A stretch of 20,586 nucleotides of DNA from Haplomitrium mnioides (GCA_049999725.1 JBNGIS010010386.1:1-20586), one strand, 5' to 3'. Positions 1-9,659 are shown, numbered from the stretch's first letter. Made by a program: numbers and translations. Notes: generated by a model not told the origin, from the sequence alone.

Positions 1-106
1 AGGTCCACATTCGTCTAGAAATTCTAACTTGAACATCTTTCTATTGATCTCTTGGAGTAGTTAAAAGAAACATTCAACAAAGATAGAATGCATATAGAAA
101 GTTGAG

Positions 107-256
107 TCTTGGATCCAATGCAGGCATTGGGTTCCCTCTTGGATCCTTTGTGTGCAAAATTTTCACTTCTTGTTTGTGTGCATGCAATGGATTCACTCTT
201 GGATACTATGTGTGCATAGGGTTCAATCCCTGATCCTATAAGCGGATAGGATTCAT
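107..256. repeat. 30-bp-period minisatellite A, 5 units with central dyads
   Basis: Five consecutive 30-bp units start at 107, 137, 167, 197 and 227 with no length change. Most begin TCTTGGAT or a close variant. The centre of most units is an imperfect inverted repeat whose bases differ between units while pairing is kept: CCAATGC/GCATTGG in unit 1, TTTG/CAAA in unit 2, CTATG/CATAG in unit 4 and CCTAT/ATAGG in unit 5. Its architecture matches the arrays at 16046-16343, 17982-18230 and 19800-20070, although the sequence differs. Confidence 0.8.
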
Positions 257-269
257 CTTCTTGATGTTC

Positions 270-473
270 TTAGGTAGAGCTATCTGATTCAACAAAAGCC
301 ATCTTTTTCCCCAATGTACTTGCCATCACACTTGACACTTTGGATAGTCCGTCGCTTACCTCCAAAGAAATGCGATCAAAACAAATCTCTCGATGCTAGT
401 CAAAAGTAACACTTTTCTTTTAACATGAATCTTGGAATTCTAACCTCTTCTTGCCTTTGAAAACTCTAGCCAT
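270..473 (-). pseudogene. possible minus-strand coding remnant, unknown product
   Basis: Read on the minus strand from an ATG at 473, a 67-codon frame starts MARVFKGKKRLEF and ends with a TAA at 270-272. It is interrupted by one TAA and one TAG. Composition looks coding-like (a basic start, then a Ser/Val-rich stretch), and no family was recognised. A GTAAGC follows an AG inside the frame and could be a splice donor, which would shorten any real exon. The alternative is chance openness in non-coding DNA, so this is only a weak call. Confidence 0.2.
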
Positions 474-882
474 TGATAAAGCTTGCTAGAAATTCAACGA
501 TTTGAAGAAATATTGTCAACTTCTAATGGCCTACCTAAAATAAGTGACTTTTAAGAAAATTTTGCAAAACGACAAAATTGTGAACTTTTTGTGAAGAAAA
601 TGAAAAAAAGAAATTGGACAAATGAAAACAAGGGATGTTTTATATATTAAAATTTTTTGTTTTGCACCTTGCGAACCTGCGTGTCAAGAGCTCTGCGAAT
701 CATTTTTTGGCAAGAAAACACATTTTTTGAAATTTAGGTTTAAAAGGTGCAACAATGGAAAGTTTCTTTCCATGGTCGTGAGTTTTCTTTCTAGTTTTTG
801 TTTTCTTTTCATCACCATATTTGCAATTTCTTGTTATTTTTTCATTTTCAACAGTTCATTTTTGTGAACTTTTGTTTGTCAG
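474..882. other. AT-rich non-coding stretch ending in a likely splice acceptor
   Basis: No convincing gene is seen here. An 81-codon open frame at 622-867 is rich in Phe, Leu and Ser because of T-rich sequence, and was not accepted. From about 770 to 880 the plus strand is a long T-rich tract that ends TTTGTCAG at 882, followed at once by a frame with coding character. That is what the 3' end of a plant intron looks like. The whole of 1-882 may be intron or intergenic DNA of the locus that continues at 883. Confidence 0.45.
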
Positions 883-1268
883 ATTTTTGCCTACAAATTC
901 CACCTGTTTTACTTTGAGAAAATGACATCATAGGTCAATGGTGCTAAACAAGCTCAACCAAAGCTTTATAGGTATTTGGATGTTTTGAAGGTTCTAGAGC
1001 TAGAAATTTTGACTCGGAATGGCTACTTTGTTGTAGAACCATGAAAAACATTGATCAACGCCTTTAACTTTTTGTTGGTGAAGGTGAAAAATTTAACTTG
1101 GGTCTTTTGGTCCAAATTACCATGATGAGAGAGAGGGAGCAAGCCCACATCGAGCTGCTTATGCAGTCACCGGATAGCATTACCCTCTACAAAGTCTCAC
1201 ATAAAAGATTTTGTTTTACGGAGATGAACCCGAGGGACATCTTCACCAAGCATCTATGGTTGGCTAAG
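883..1268 (+). pseudogene. broken exon split by the retrotransposon (left part)
   Basis: After the acceptor-like AG at 881-882, frame 1 reads IFAYKFHLFYFEKMTS, a TAG, then VNGAKQAQPKLYRYLDVLKVLE and on to about 1110, with one more stop (TGA after VVEP). The coding character then passes to frame 3, which continues through MMREREQAHIELLMQ and FTKHLWLAK and ends exactly at codon boundary 1268. Taking one copy of the CTAAG target site, the frame runs on at 15339 as DDNK and meets a consensus donor (AAG/GTAAGA) at 15350/15351. The product is not recognised. It could be the 5' part of the degenerate gene at 16452-19578, or a separate old element. At least two stops and one frameshift make it a pseudogene as it stands. 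Confidence 0.5.
1264..1268. repeat. target-site duplication, left copy (CTAAG)
   Basis: CTAAG directly precedes the TGT end of the left LTR. An identical CTAAG directly follows the ACA end of the right LTR at 15334-15338. Five bases is the usual duplication size for Ty3/gypsy integrases. This match fixes the element borders. Confidence 0.93.
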
Positions 1269-3406
1269 TGTCAACCCTGTGGTCAGAGCCTTAACTCTTT
1301 TCTGACCGAGTTACCCCGACTTAAAGGCTGACTAGTGTTTTGAGACCTTTTATGGAAGGCGCTTTGCATCGAATGGACCTCAACTTCTGTTTACCAGTTC
1401 AGGAATGACTGCACAACACTCAACAACACCCAAGTACATACACCCCTCCTTCAGTCCTTACCCTCGAAAGGTGCCACTTGGAAGAAAGGGGCAGATGGAA
1501 CAAGGCATCTGACTCTTGGCTACAATGGTCTCTTGGAGAGTCCTGAGTGATTTGTGTTTGCCTCACGGTCCTGGCCACTAGCCCACAATTGCTTCAGCAT
1601 CCCACTTGCTCATTCACATCCATTCTCTCAAGACACACACGAGTAGGCTGTAATGCTGTTGAACCACTTTGTAGTATAATTCGAGGGTCCAGAACTAGAC
1701 CCAATCACCTTGTTTACAGAAGGGAAACAAGTCCCAACATCCAATTATCACAATACATTGTCATTAGTCCTTACTTCCTTTGTCCAAGGTGTCCTCAAGA
1801 CTAAACAAATGAAATGCAGGACTTCTAAAACTAAGAGTTTCACATAACTACAAACAGAACACAAATCTAACAACACACATAAACATAAAGATACCGATAC
1901 TTCCACACTGTCTTGCCAACAATACAATCCTTTTCCACCTCTCAAGAACCGATCTTTTCTCTCAATCCTCCTTCAACTCTCATCATCTACTTCAGTTCTC
2001 CTCCAATCCTTCCTCCACACACTCTCATCTAGATAGTTTTTCAACTTCCCTCGCGAGAAGCCTTGAATTTACTTCCTCAGGCTCGGAAGAGGATTTCTTT
2101 AACTTCCACCTCTGAAGGACAGTCCCCTCGACTGTTGGCCACCCACTCCACCCTTGAGCTTTGAATGGATCTTCTTTGCAATGCGCGGGCACTAACACAT
2201 CTACTCCTCTCTTGACTCTACTTGAGAATTACGACCAGAAACACTACCAAATGCCCCTAGGATTGATGCTCCTGCACAAACAATGCTGATACGACTCTAA
2301 GATCCCCCTTTGGCAGCCTCTCACGAATTCGAGACCGAAAGAATTCCCTTCAATTCAAGTGGCAATCCACCTCCAAATGTTGGTCCACCCACACGATGAG
2401 TCCACCTGGATCGCTTAAGACTCTAGAGCTCCATGCTCAATGATTCTCAGCACCCCTCCAGTCCACCTCCGCTGGTCCTCCTGCACGAGTCCACTCCCTC
2501 ACGCGAATCTTGGCTGGAATTCTCTCCTCTCTCCCTCGCTGCTTCTTCCTCCTCGAGTTTGCAATCACAACTCAATTTTGCATAAACAACAACCCCCCAG
2601 ACTTCGCAGTGATCCCAACTATACTCCCCCTATAGGCACGCATCCCTCCAATGATTTCTTGATCAAGATCGACCCCCTCCTCTTCACTGGACTTTGGCCG
2701 TTTTTCTCATTAACAACTGTTTCTTGACAAGCTGACACCTGAAAGAGAGTCTGCGTTTAACGGTCATCTCTTTGAAGCATTCAAGATTGGGGGAGGAAGA
2801 TTTTCGGAGAAGGCTTGACTGAACCCTGCTTTAGATTCGTAGTGCCCTCCATTGCAGATTTTTGACCAGGAATCGCCTCGCCATTGGACGCATTAGCAAC
2901 CATGTAGCAATCCTGATTCGATTCTTTCGAAGCATCACGTTGAGCGCAGATCCAAAGTTTGGTCGAAGAGGTTTTTCCCACAGAGAAATTCAAAGAAATT
3001 CATTTGGAGAGGATTGGATTTGCAGCAGATGGGTTACCTGAAGCATCCCGCGGGTTGTTTCTCAATTATCATCGATTCTCCTTGTTGCCATGCACCCATG
3101 ATCGCTCGCAAACCCCTGCAAGCCGCCACGCTTCCGCAAGCGCTCGCAGACCCTCACAGGTCGCCACGTGTCCTGTCCGCCACGTCATCCGCAGTCGCGC
3201 CGTCCGACGCCACCCCGCAAAGGGGTAGTGGGACGGTCGCATTGATTAGATTCCGCGGTTGACCCGCGCTGACTCCTTCTCTCTTCTGCGGATGCCACGT
3301 CATCCGAAAAATTCTTTTCTTGTCGAGTAAGAATGGTACCGTTGTCGACGTTTTGGAACCCGCTCGCAATAAAAACTGAGGCTCCCTTTGCTTAACTTTT
3401 CCCTCC

Positions 3407-3429
3407 ACTTGATATAAGAACTATAGCGG
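3407..3429. promoter_or_regulatory. candidate TATA-like site in the LTR
   Basis: The segment CTTGATATAAGAACTATAG, conserved at 13409-13430 in the other LTR, contains a TATA-like core. Read on the element (minus) strand it is CTTATATCAAG. The core is nearly symmetric, so it could serve either strand. A start site cannot be assigned from sequence alone. Confidence 0.25.
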
Positions 3430-3482
3430 ACTTCTCTTCGAACTTTTAGCATCGCCCAGTCGAACTTTCATCCTGGCCATTT

Positions 3483-3880
3483 CCGAAACTACGATAGGTC
3501 ACCCATTCGACTGCTAGTCCCTTGCTTCTTCTTCTGACCGGATCATCACTTGATTGCCTTTTTGCCATTCCTTGATCATCTTTTCGGTACTACTTGGTTC
3601 TCCTTTGGCCGGAACCGCGATAGATCGTCCTTTCAGTTTTCCACGGTTCTCCTCCAGTCAGACCCACGATAAGTTGCCCTTTCGGCGCTCTTCCCTTGCT
3701 CCTTGCCGGATCGTTCATAGGTCGTCCTTTCGCATTCCTTAGTTCTTTTGGTCGGATCATTGATAGATCACCTTTTTATCACTGCTCGCTCTTCGTCTAG
3801 CCGGACCCGTGATTCATCACCCTTTCAGCTTTACCTGCTCTCTTCTGGTCGGACCCGCAATAAATCGCCTTTTCAAATCT
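3483..3880. repeat. degenerate ~48-bp tandem array inside the 3' LTR
   Basis: A module of the type GGACCCGCGATAGATCGCC plus TTTC recurs with spacing near 48 bp, for example at about 3611, 3659, 3706, 3753, 3802 and 3851, with looser copies upstream. The spacer between modules is TC-rich. The counterpart in the 5' LTR (about 13490-13955) has extra modules. Confidence 0.7.
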
Positions 3881-3919
3881 TTTTCCTTGCTCTCCGGTTG
3901 GGCTTCTCGACGGATCCTC

Positions 3920-3966
3920 GTTAAGTGGGCTCCCCACGTAGGGAGGCTGATCGGAACCCACTTAAC
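3920..3966. repeat. LTR inverted repeat 1 (perfect 10-bp arms)
   Basis: GTTAAGTGGG at 3920-3929 pairs with CCCACTTAAC at 3957-3966 around a 27-bp loop containing CCCCACGTAGGG. The 5' LTR copy (13995-14041) keeps the arms except for the last base. Confidence 0.75.
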
Positions 3967-4302
3967 TGGGGCTCCCCACTTAGGGAGGCTAAACCCCGTT
4001 AAGATTTACGGGGCCTGCCAATTTTCCGCCGAGGGTCCGCGGACTCCTTGGGATTGCCACTTGTCCCCGAATCTCGTGAAGTGCGTCGGGGCTACCACGT
4101 TTCTGCAGCGCCCTACAGACTCCTTCCAACTACAAAATTGTGATGAGTTGCCGCTTCACCCTTCCTGCTTAGCCTCGCAGTTGCCTTAAGCAGTCCTCTA
4201 TGTCGTATAATGGTGACAAGTCGCCTTTTTGTTAGTCGCCGCTTTGCTTATCCTTATTTTGCCTTTTCCTCTGATCCGTGAGCCCTCCCTTAGCGGATCC
4301 CT

Positions 4303-4349
4303 GTTAAGTGGTCCCCCCACGTCGTAAGACGAATCGGAACCCGCTTAAC
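4303..4349. repeat. LTR inverted repeat 2 (9-bp arms, one mismatch)
   Basis: GTTAAGTGG at 4303-4311 faces CCGCTTAAC at 4341-4349, giving one T/G mismatch that would be a wobble pair in plus-strand RNA. In the 5' LTR the first arm reads GTTAAGCGG (14377-14385) against CCGCTTAAC (14415-14423), a full match. It has the same loop motif and layout as inverted repeat 1. Confidence 0.65.
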
Positions 4350-5261
4350 CTGGTTCGCCACTTAGAGTTGTGCAACCTCGTTAAACTTTTCAGTCCTCCA
4401 AGAGCTGCCACGTCGCCTCCTAAATTCCGTGAAGCACGCTGGGAGCGCCACATTCCGCAGCGCCCCACGGACTCTTCGGAACTTCCTTCCTTCGGGTTGA
4501 TTCTTCACATCGATCCACCTCCTCTGGTCCGATTGTATTAGTTGGCTTTCGATTTTGAAGCGCCTCCTTCCCTTCTTGCATGGGCGACCCATCACGGGGC
4601 CTCATCCTCCGAGTTCATCCCACTACCTCCTCTTTACTTGTCTTCACCCGCCGCATGCTCCTTTGTTCGTCGTTCGTTGCCACTGGGTAAGTCCCCACAG
4701 TGTTGCGACCTCCAATCCACTCTCGTGATGGCCTTCTACATGCATCTGACTGTCCTCCCCTTCGCCTTCATCTCCCGTAACTCTTCTTGTGAATTTCTCC
4801 TCACATGATTCCTCTTCAATTGTTGTTGGCTCCCTTCGTCATGAATTACTCCACAATTCATCCCCTTTAATCCTTGCCCTCCTCTCCTTGAATCCTTCTG
4901 CTGCTCCATTCTTCTGATCTCCCTCTCACCTCTCCTTGATTTCCTCTTGCTCACCCTTGTCAGCCCTACCTCTATCACGAATTGCTGCAAGTTCCTTTGA
5001 TCCTCTTGCTAGCCTTCTTACCTGACTCCTCTAGATTCCACAAGGCTCCCCCTTGCATTGTAGGATCCATGACATTCATCGGGGAAAGCAGAAAAGAAAG
5101 GAAGAGAAGGGAGAGGAGAAAGGTGCAAGATTGGCATAACAACAATAAAATAATAAAATACATAGGGATACAAATGACTAATGCAAACTGAAGGGCTAAA
5201 CAAGGCCAGAAGCTTAGTAATCACAAGAAAAAGAAAAAACGGAAACACACCCGGCCAACAT

Positions 5262-5273
5262 AACTCCCCTTTT
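5262..5273 (-). other. 3' polypurine tract of the retrotransposon
   Basis: On the element strand the sequence AAAAGGGGAGTT ends one base before the TGTTGG start of the 3' LTR. A purine run in this place primes plus-strand DNA synthesis in LTR retroelements. The same 12 bases occur again inside pol at 8437-8448, and 11 of them at 8483-8493. Confidence 0.85.
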
Positions 5274-5500
5274 AATTGTGCAACGACCCCACAAACATCT
5301 TCCTCCTTCTGGCCTTCTTGGGCTCCTCCATGGCCGCCGCTCTGACCTCCCTTGCTGGGTGCCTTCAATCAACCTGGTCACCATCTACGCCCCACTCACA
5401 AAACACACTGACACGAACGAACACAACTCACTACACAACGCTAAACATACAGATGTACAAAAAATCTCCACGCCTACTGTACACGTCGGCACCCTCCATA
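5274..5500. other. untranslated spacer between integrase stop and polypurine tract
   Basis: About 230 bp with no coding signal in the element frame, corresponding to the 3' untranslated part of the internal region. A minus-strand open frame that runs from here into the LTR (5018-5368) begins after the pol stop and crosses the polypurine tract and LTR border, so it is not called as a gene. Confidence 0.5.
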
Positions 5501-6550
5501 TTAGTCCTCTTGGTGGTAATTCTGCTTGAGCTGGTTGGGAAGGTGTGCCCCCGTTACTGTGCTCAACTCCACTGACCTATTGTCATGAAGCACTCTCACC
5601 AGGTAGGGCCCCATCCACCGAGTATGTAGCTTCCCAAGGAAGTGCATAAACCTGATGTCGTAGAGTAGCACTAGATCCCCTCCTTTGAAGTCGACTGGTC
5701 TCAGCTTCTTGTCATGTTGCTTCTTGGTCCGCTGTTGTTGATGTTCCAGCCTCTCGTGTGCTCTTGCCCGGATCTCCTCTAAGGCCTCCAACTAGTGCAC
5801 CTTTTCTGTTCGGCTCAGGCCCTCTGCCATTCTCTCCTCAATTGTCACCCAAGGTGTGGGAACTTCAAACTCCATCAGGACCAGCAAGTGCTGTCCAAAG
5901 ACCAAGAAGTAAGGGCAGTGGCCCGTGGTGGTCTTGTAGGCCAAGTTATAGGCGTGGGTGGCAGTTAGCAACTTCAGATCCTAGTCCACCTTGTTGGCCG
6001 CCACTATTTTGTTCAAAATCTTACCCATAATTCCATTGGCCCTCTCCGTTAACCCATTAGCCTTAGGGTGGTAGGCCATGGTTTTCCAGTGCTTGACCAA
6101 GTACTTCCCTGTGAGCTCACAAATGACTTGATTGACAAAATGTGTACCTTGGTCACTCACCAACTCCAGTGGCGCCCCGAATGGAGTAAAGATCTGTTCA
6201 TAGAGAAAATGGGCCACCGTCGGCGCGTCATCTTTCCTGGTCACCCTTGCCTCCACCCACTTGGTAGTGTAGTCAACCGAAAGCAGAATGTACCTGTTCT
6301 CGCGCCTCGTGGACAGAGTGATAGGCCCGATGAAATCAATTCCCCACTTCTCAAATGGGGCCATGGGGATGATCGGAACCAAAGGATGGTGGCATGTTGC
6401 TGCTGGTTTCCCGGTCTGCTGACAGACATAACACCTCTTCACAAAGAAGTGCACATCTCTATATAGGGTAGGCCACCAATACTTAGCATCCACGATCTTC
6501 CGGATGGTGGTTTCTGCCGCAAAATGACCGCCAGCCTCTTCCTCGTGCAT
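5501..6550 (-). pseudogene. integrase domain of pol (two in-frame stops)
   Basis: Integrases join retroelement cDNA to chromosomal DNA. Numbered from the Met at 6550, an HHCC zinc site is seen (H2, H9, C40, C43), then YWWP. The catalytic core follows with D72 in GIDFIGP, D133 in VSDQGTHF and E169 in GLTER. The D133-E169 spacing of 35 residues is the classic D,D-35-E. A C-terminal part (5501-5791) has GDLVLLYD, then GKLHTRWMGPYLV, a GPY/F-type module. No chromodomain follows before the stop at 5501. The frame is the same throughout 6550-5501 but is broken by TAG near 5981 and near 5792. It lies in a different frame from RNase H, so the pol frame has shifted near 6560-6600. The catalytic residues are intact, but the protein would be truncated. 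Confidence 0.92.
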
Positions 6551-6575
6551 TGCGGGCCCGCATCACCACCGTGGA

Positions 6576-7448
6576 CTAGTCTTTCTCCAGACACCTGGGT
6601 ATTTGCCCATCCATGCCCTGCCTATGCAGCATTCTCTTGATCATGAGAAAGAGCCTCACCTTTCTGAGAAACACTGCTGCTTGCTCTGGGTTGTGCCCTG
6701 GGGGAATCTTCGCCGTCAAGAGGAACTCAATGATGTCCCCATATTTTGTGGGTCTCCCCTCCCGGACATGGAATAGCTCTTCGTTAAGGAAGGTGTCTCC
6801 CACTCCCTTTGCACTCGGCTGCCCCTCAATCCTTGAGAAGAAGTCAACATTTTGGTGTCTCTTCCCCGACTTGATTTGCACCTCAAAGTCAAACTCTTGG
6901 AGCATCAACATCCACCTCACCACTCTCCCTGTCAGGTCTGGCTTGTTGACCATGTATTTGAAGGCATCATGGTTAGTGTGAAACACCACCTTGTAATGCA
7001 GCAGGTAGTGTCGGAACTTCTTCAGGGAGTAGATTATCCCTAGGGCCTCACGGTTGGTGGGCGAGTAATTCTTTTCTGCCGCTGAGAGGAGTCTGATAGC
7101 AAAGTAGATTGGATGGTCTCTACCCTCCTCATCGAGCTGGTTTAGCATTGCCCCCACACAGAAGCCCGAAACATCCACCATCACGTGGAACTCCTTGGTC
7201 CAGTTTTGGGACGCCAAGATAGGCGCATTGGCCAATCGCCTCTTGAGCTCATTAAAGCTAGATCTCTTGGGCTCTATCGGCTCAAAATCACTGCCCCTCT
7301 TCACCATCTCCGTTAGGTGGTAGGCTACTAGGGCAAATTTTGATATGAACCTCCTGTAATAGCCTACACAGCCCAAGAATCCTTGCACCTCCACCAAGCA
7401 CGTTGGAAACGCCACCCCCAGCCATACTGCCACATTTTCCTGATCCAC
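6576..7448 (-). pseudogene. RT connection and RNase H domain of pol
   Basis: RNase H degrades the RNA strand during reverse transcription. The frame is open for 290 codons. It starts with the thumb/connection region (FLGCVGYYRRFI, then FELKR-like text), then the core with VMVDVSGFCVGAML for the first Asp, NREALGIIYSLKKFRHYLL for the Glu, and FHTNHDAFKYM where most relatives have T-D-H. The third catalytic Asp therefore appears as Asn, a change that a single G-to-A transition would give. The C-terminal part has RWMLMLQEFDFEVQ and a GKRHQNVDFFSR tail. It shares its frame with the RT, protease and late gag, with stops between. A frameshift just downstream separates it from the integrase. Confidence 0.9.
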
Positions 7449-8771
7449 GGCAATCCCCTAGCTGGAGACCCTATGCCCCAGTAGAATCTCTTCTATCACT
7501 GCAAAGAAACATTTTCCAAGGTGCAGCCATAGTCTTGTTTCTCTGCATCATTGAAATGTGAGCCACACATGCTCCTCATGATCCTTGACCTTGTCGTATA
7601 CCACAAAGTTGCTTATGAAAAATTCGAGGAACTTCTTGAGATAGTCTTGAAACATGTTCATCATTAGTCTCCAAAATGTACCTAGAGCATTGTAGAGACC
7701 AAATGGCATTCGTCAAAAGGCAAACACTCCCCACTCCATTGTGAAGGCAGTTTTTAGTTGGTCCTCCTCTCTTATCCACACTAGGTTGTAACCGGAATAC
7801 CCATCCATGAAACTGTAGACCTCCTAGCCCGCCACCAAGTGCAGCACACCATCGATAAAAGGTAGAGGGTAGTGGTCCTTCTTGGTTGCTGCATTCAGCT
7901 TGTAGTAGTCTTGGCAAACTCTAATCTTCAGCTTCTCATCCAAGCCTGCCTTCTTCAGCACCACCACGAGAGGGGACACCCATTCACTATTCAGGATAGG
8001 GTATATGAATTTTGCCTCTAAGAGCTTGTCCACCTCTTCTTTCACCAATAGAGAGAAGCGTGGGTTCATTCGGTACTGTCGCTGCCTTACGAGGGTAGCA
8101 TTGTCCTCCAAGTCAATTCTGTGCTCCCCCAGCTCTCTGGGCACGCCTTTTAGGTCTGTATGGCTCCATGCAAACACGTCACTGAAGTTCCCTAGGGTCT
8201 GCATGAAGGCTCTCTCAGCTCCCTTGTTTAAGATGAATCCAAGCTGGAATGTCCTCCCGCTAGGGGCTGTTATTTCTCGGTATTGCTCTGCCATAATGAC
8301 CTCCATCTTGTTCTTGTTCGTGGAGTCACAGTCTGACTCCAAGTAGGTGAGCCGTTGGCCTCCTACAGCAGGCTTCTTGTTGTGCTCCCTTGTTCCTTTT
8401 TGGTGGTCATCCCCCATTGGGATGATAGCTGCGGCCAACTCCCCTTTTTGCTCAAGTCCAAGGCTGGAAGTGGATGTCTCTGACTCCCCTTTTTGCTCAG
8501 GTCTATAGCTAAGGATTGACAAACCTGCCTCAGCTTCCGTGGTGTCCCAAACCCCAAAGATAGAGGTTTCCAACTGGTTGACCTTGGTTTCTGCACTACC
8601 CAAAATGTTTGCTTCAGTCATGTCACTCACCAGTCTCAACCAATAAGTGTACTCGTCCTCCGACTCCTCTTCCACCGACCACTCAGTGTCATACTCCTGA
8701 TCCTTTATGGTCTCCCCCTCATGTGGGACAGAGCTATAATGCACCACAGTCTTGCCGGGTCGGAACACCAA
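7449..8771 (-). pseudogene. reverse transcriptase domain of pol (stops, catalytic DD lost)
   Basis: The first 315 codons (8771-7824) are open: a ~170-residue acidic linker, then LEAKFIYPI, WVSPLVVVLKKAG, RVCQDYYKLNAATKKDHY and PLPFIDGVLHLVAG. A TAG then precedes EVYSFMDGYSGYN, which holds the first catalytic Asp. The same frame runs on to 7448 through RMPFGLYNALGTF and DHEEHV, with four in-frame stops in all, at least one being TGA where relatives have CGA. At 7605-7619 the Y/F-x-D-D box reads F-I-S-N-F, so both catalytic Asp residues are missing. The domain is certain by motif order; activity is excluded by the stops and by this box. It is the same frame as protease and RNase H. Confidence 0.92.
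8437..8493 (-). repeat. two internal copies of the polypurine-tract motif
   Basis: AACTCCCCTTTT at 8437-8448 (plus strand) equals the 3' polypurine tract at 5262-5273 in all 12 bases. ACTCCCCTTTT recurs at 8483-8493. Both are followed by TGCTCA and belong to a duplicated block that encodes EQKGE twice in the linker ahead of the RT. Confidence 0.75.
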
Positions 8772-8783
8772 GGTGGAGTCTCC

Positions 8784-9283
8784 CTAATTGTGCATTACTT
8801 TGGCACCATACAGCCATGGCCTTCCGATTAGAACAGGGTATGGAGAACTCCACACCGGCCTCATCACCTGGTAGTACAGTGCAAACTCTTTCCCCTTGAT
8901 CCAGGTGGGCACCTTTAGCAAGGCTCCCAAAGTCTTAACCCTAGATCCATCCACCAACCATATAATCCTTTCGGTCATGGAGAAAGTTGTAAAGCCTAGT
9001 TGGTGGGCAGTCTCCTCCACCATGATATTTACTCCCGCCCCTCCATCCACTAGCACCAAGGACAGAGTACACCCCACAATCTGGATGTCTATCTCCAGAG
9101 CTCCTTTATCTTCACAGATCATCCTTAGGTTGGTGGTGGTGTCCACTGTGGGAAGCTTCCTTTTCCTTCTGGCGCCCATGAGTAGCTCTCGAAGCTGCCT
9201 CTTGTATACAAGGTTGTCCCTGATCAACTGCCCTATGGTTGTAGTGACCGGGCAGTCCCTTACATCCCTCTGGATGCTCTAGG
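8784..9283 (-). pseudogene. retropepsin-type protease domain of pol
   Basis: The 147-codon open part (9227-8784) contains LVLVDGGAGVNIM, an aspartic protease active-site loop with Asp61. The triplet is D-G-G rather than the commoner D-S/T-G, a variant common in plant gypsy elements. Then come HQLGF and, further on, PYPVLIGRPWL, matching the second half of the fold. Upstream, the same frame continues to about 9283 (QRDVRDCPVTTTIGQLI). The protease is expected to cut the gag-pol polyprotein. A TAG at 8784-8786 separates it from the RT linker in the same frame. The domain itself has no internal stop, so it is the least damaged part of the element. Confidence 0.88.
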
Positions 9284-9659
9284 GCACGCAAGTGCTGGGT
9301 GGGGGTTTTGGCGTAGGGTGTTGCTTGGCCTGCTCAGCGGCATTCCTGCAATTGACCTCTTGCAGGGTCTTCTCTGTCGCTTGCTCAGCTTCGGCCACCT
9401 CCAATGCTTCCAGTTGCTTTTTCACCTTTTCCTCCTACCTCGGATAAAATAACTTCAGGTGCTCCCTCATGTAATCCGAGTCCTCCTCAGTGGGGAGCAC
9501 ATTTGCAGCCCTCTCCTTTCTTCGAGCCTGCTTGGCCATGGCTGCAGCCTTGGTGGCTACTCTATAGCAGTCCTCCTCCATTGGGGTCTCCACTTCTGGA
9601 AACTCTGCCCTATGCTCCCATGAGGTGGTCACCAGGTTGACTGCTGTCAACGGAGGTGC
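9284..9659 (-). pseudogene. gag-protease linker
   Basis: The same minus-strand frame as gag and protease continues here with a charged, coiled-coil-like composition. Examples are EVETPMEEDCYRVATKAAAMAKQ and EALEVAEAEQATEKTLQEV. It is broken by stops near 9660, 9435 and 9283. Since the frame is shared from about 10640 to 8784, gag and pro were probably one reading frame. Confidence 0.6.

Larger units (their letters stand above)
1269..5260 (-). repeat. 3' LTR (3,992 bp)
   Basis: It is collinear with 11260-15333 over its whole length. The left end reads TGTCAAC on the plus strand and the right end CCAACA, so the element-strand LTR is TGTTGG...TGACA. The first 20 bases are 4 nt shorter than the other LTR's, so similarity is only obvious from about 1280. 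The exact duplication shows the true border is 1269. Open frames on both strands inside it are not conserved between the two copies and are not called as genes. Confidence 0.93.

Noticed and set aside
1547-5191. Many open frames of 60-130 codons on both strands in the 3' LTR
   Set aside because: The frames and their starts and stops are not kept in the matching part of the 5' LTR and have no recognisable domain; Pro/Ser-rich text comes from TC-rich DNA.
5018-5368. 116-codon minus-strand frame (MKAPSKGGQSGGHGGAQEG)
   Set aside because: Crosses the polypurine tract and the LTR border after the pol stop; not conserved in the 5' LTR context, no domain.
5501-5791. Chromodomain at the integrase C-terminus
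   Set aside because: Only the GPY/F-type part is visible before the stop; no aromatic cage pattern of a chromodomain follows.
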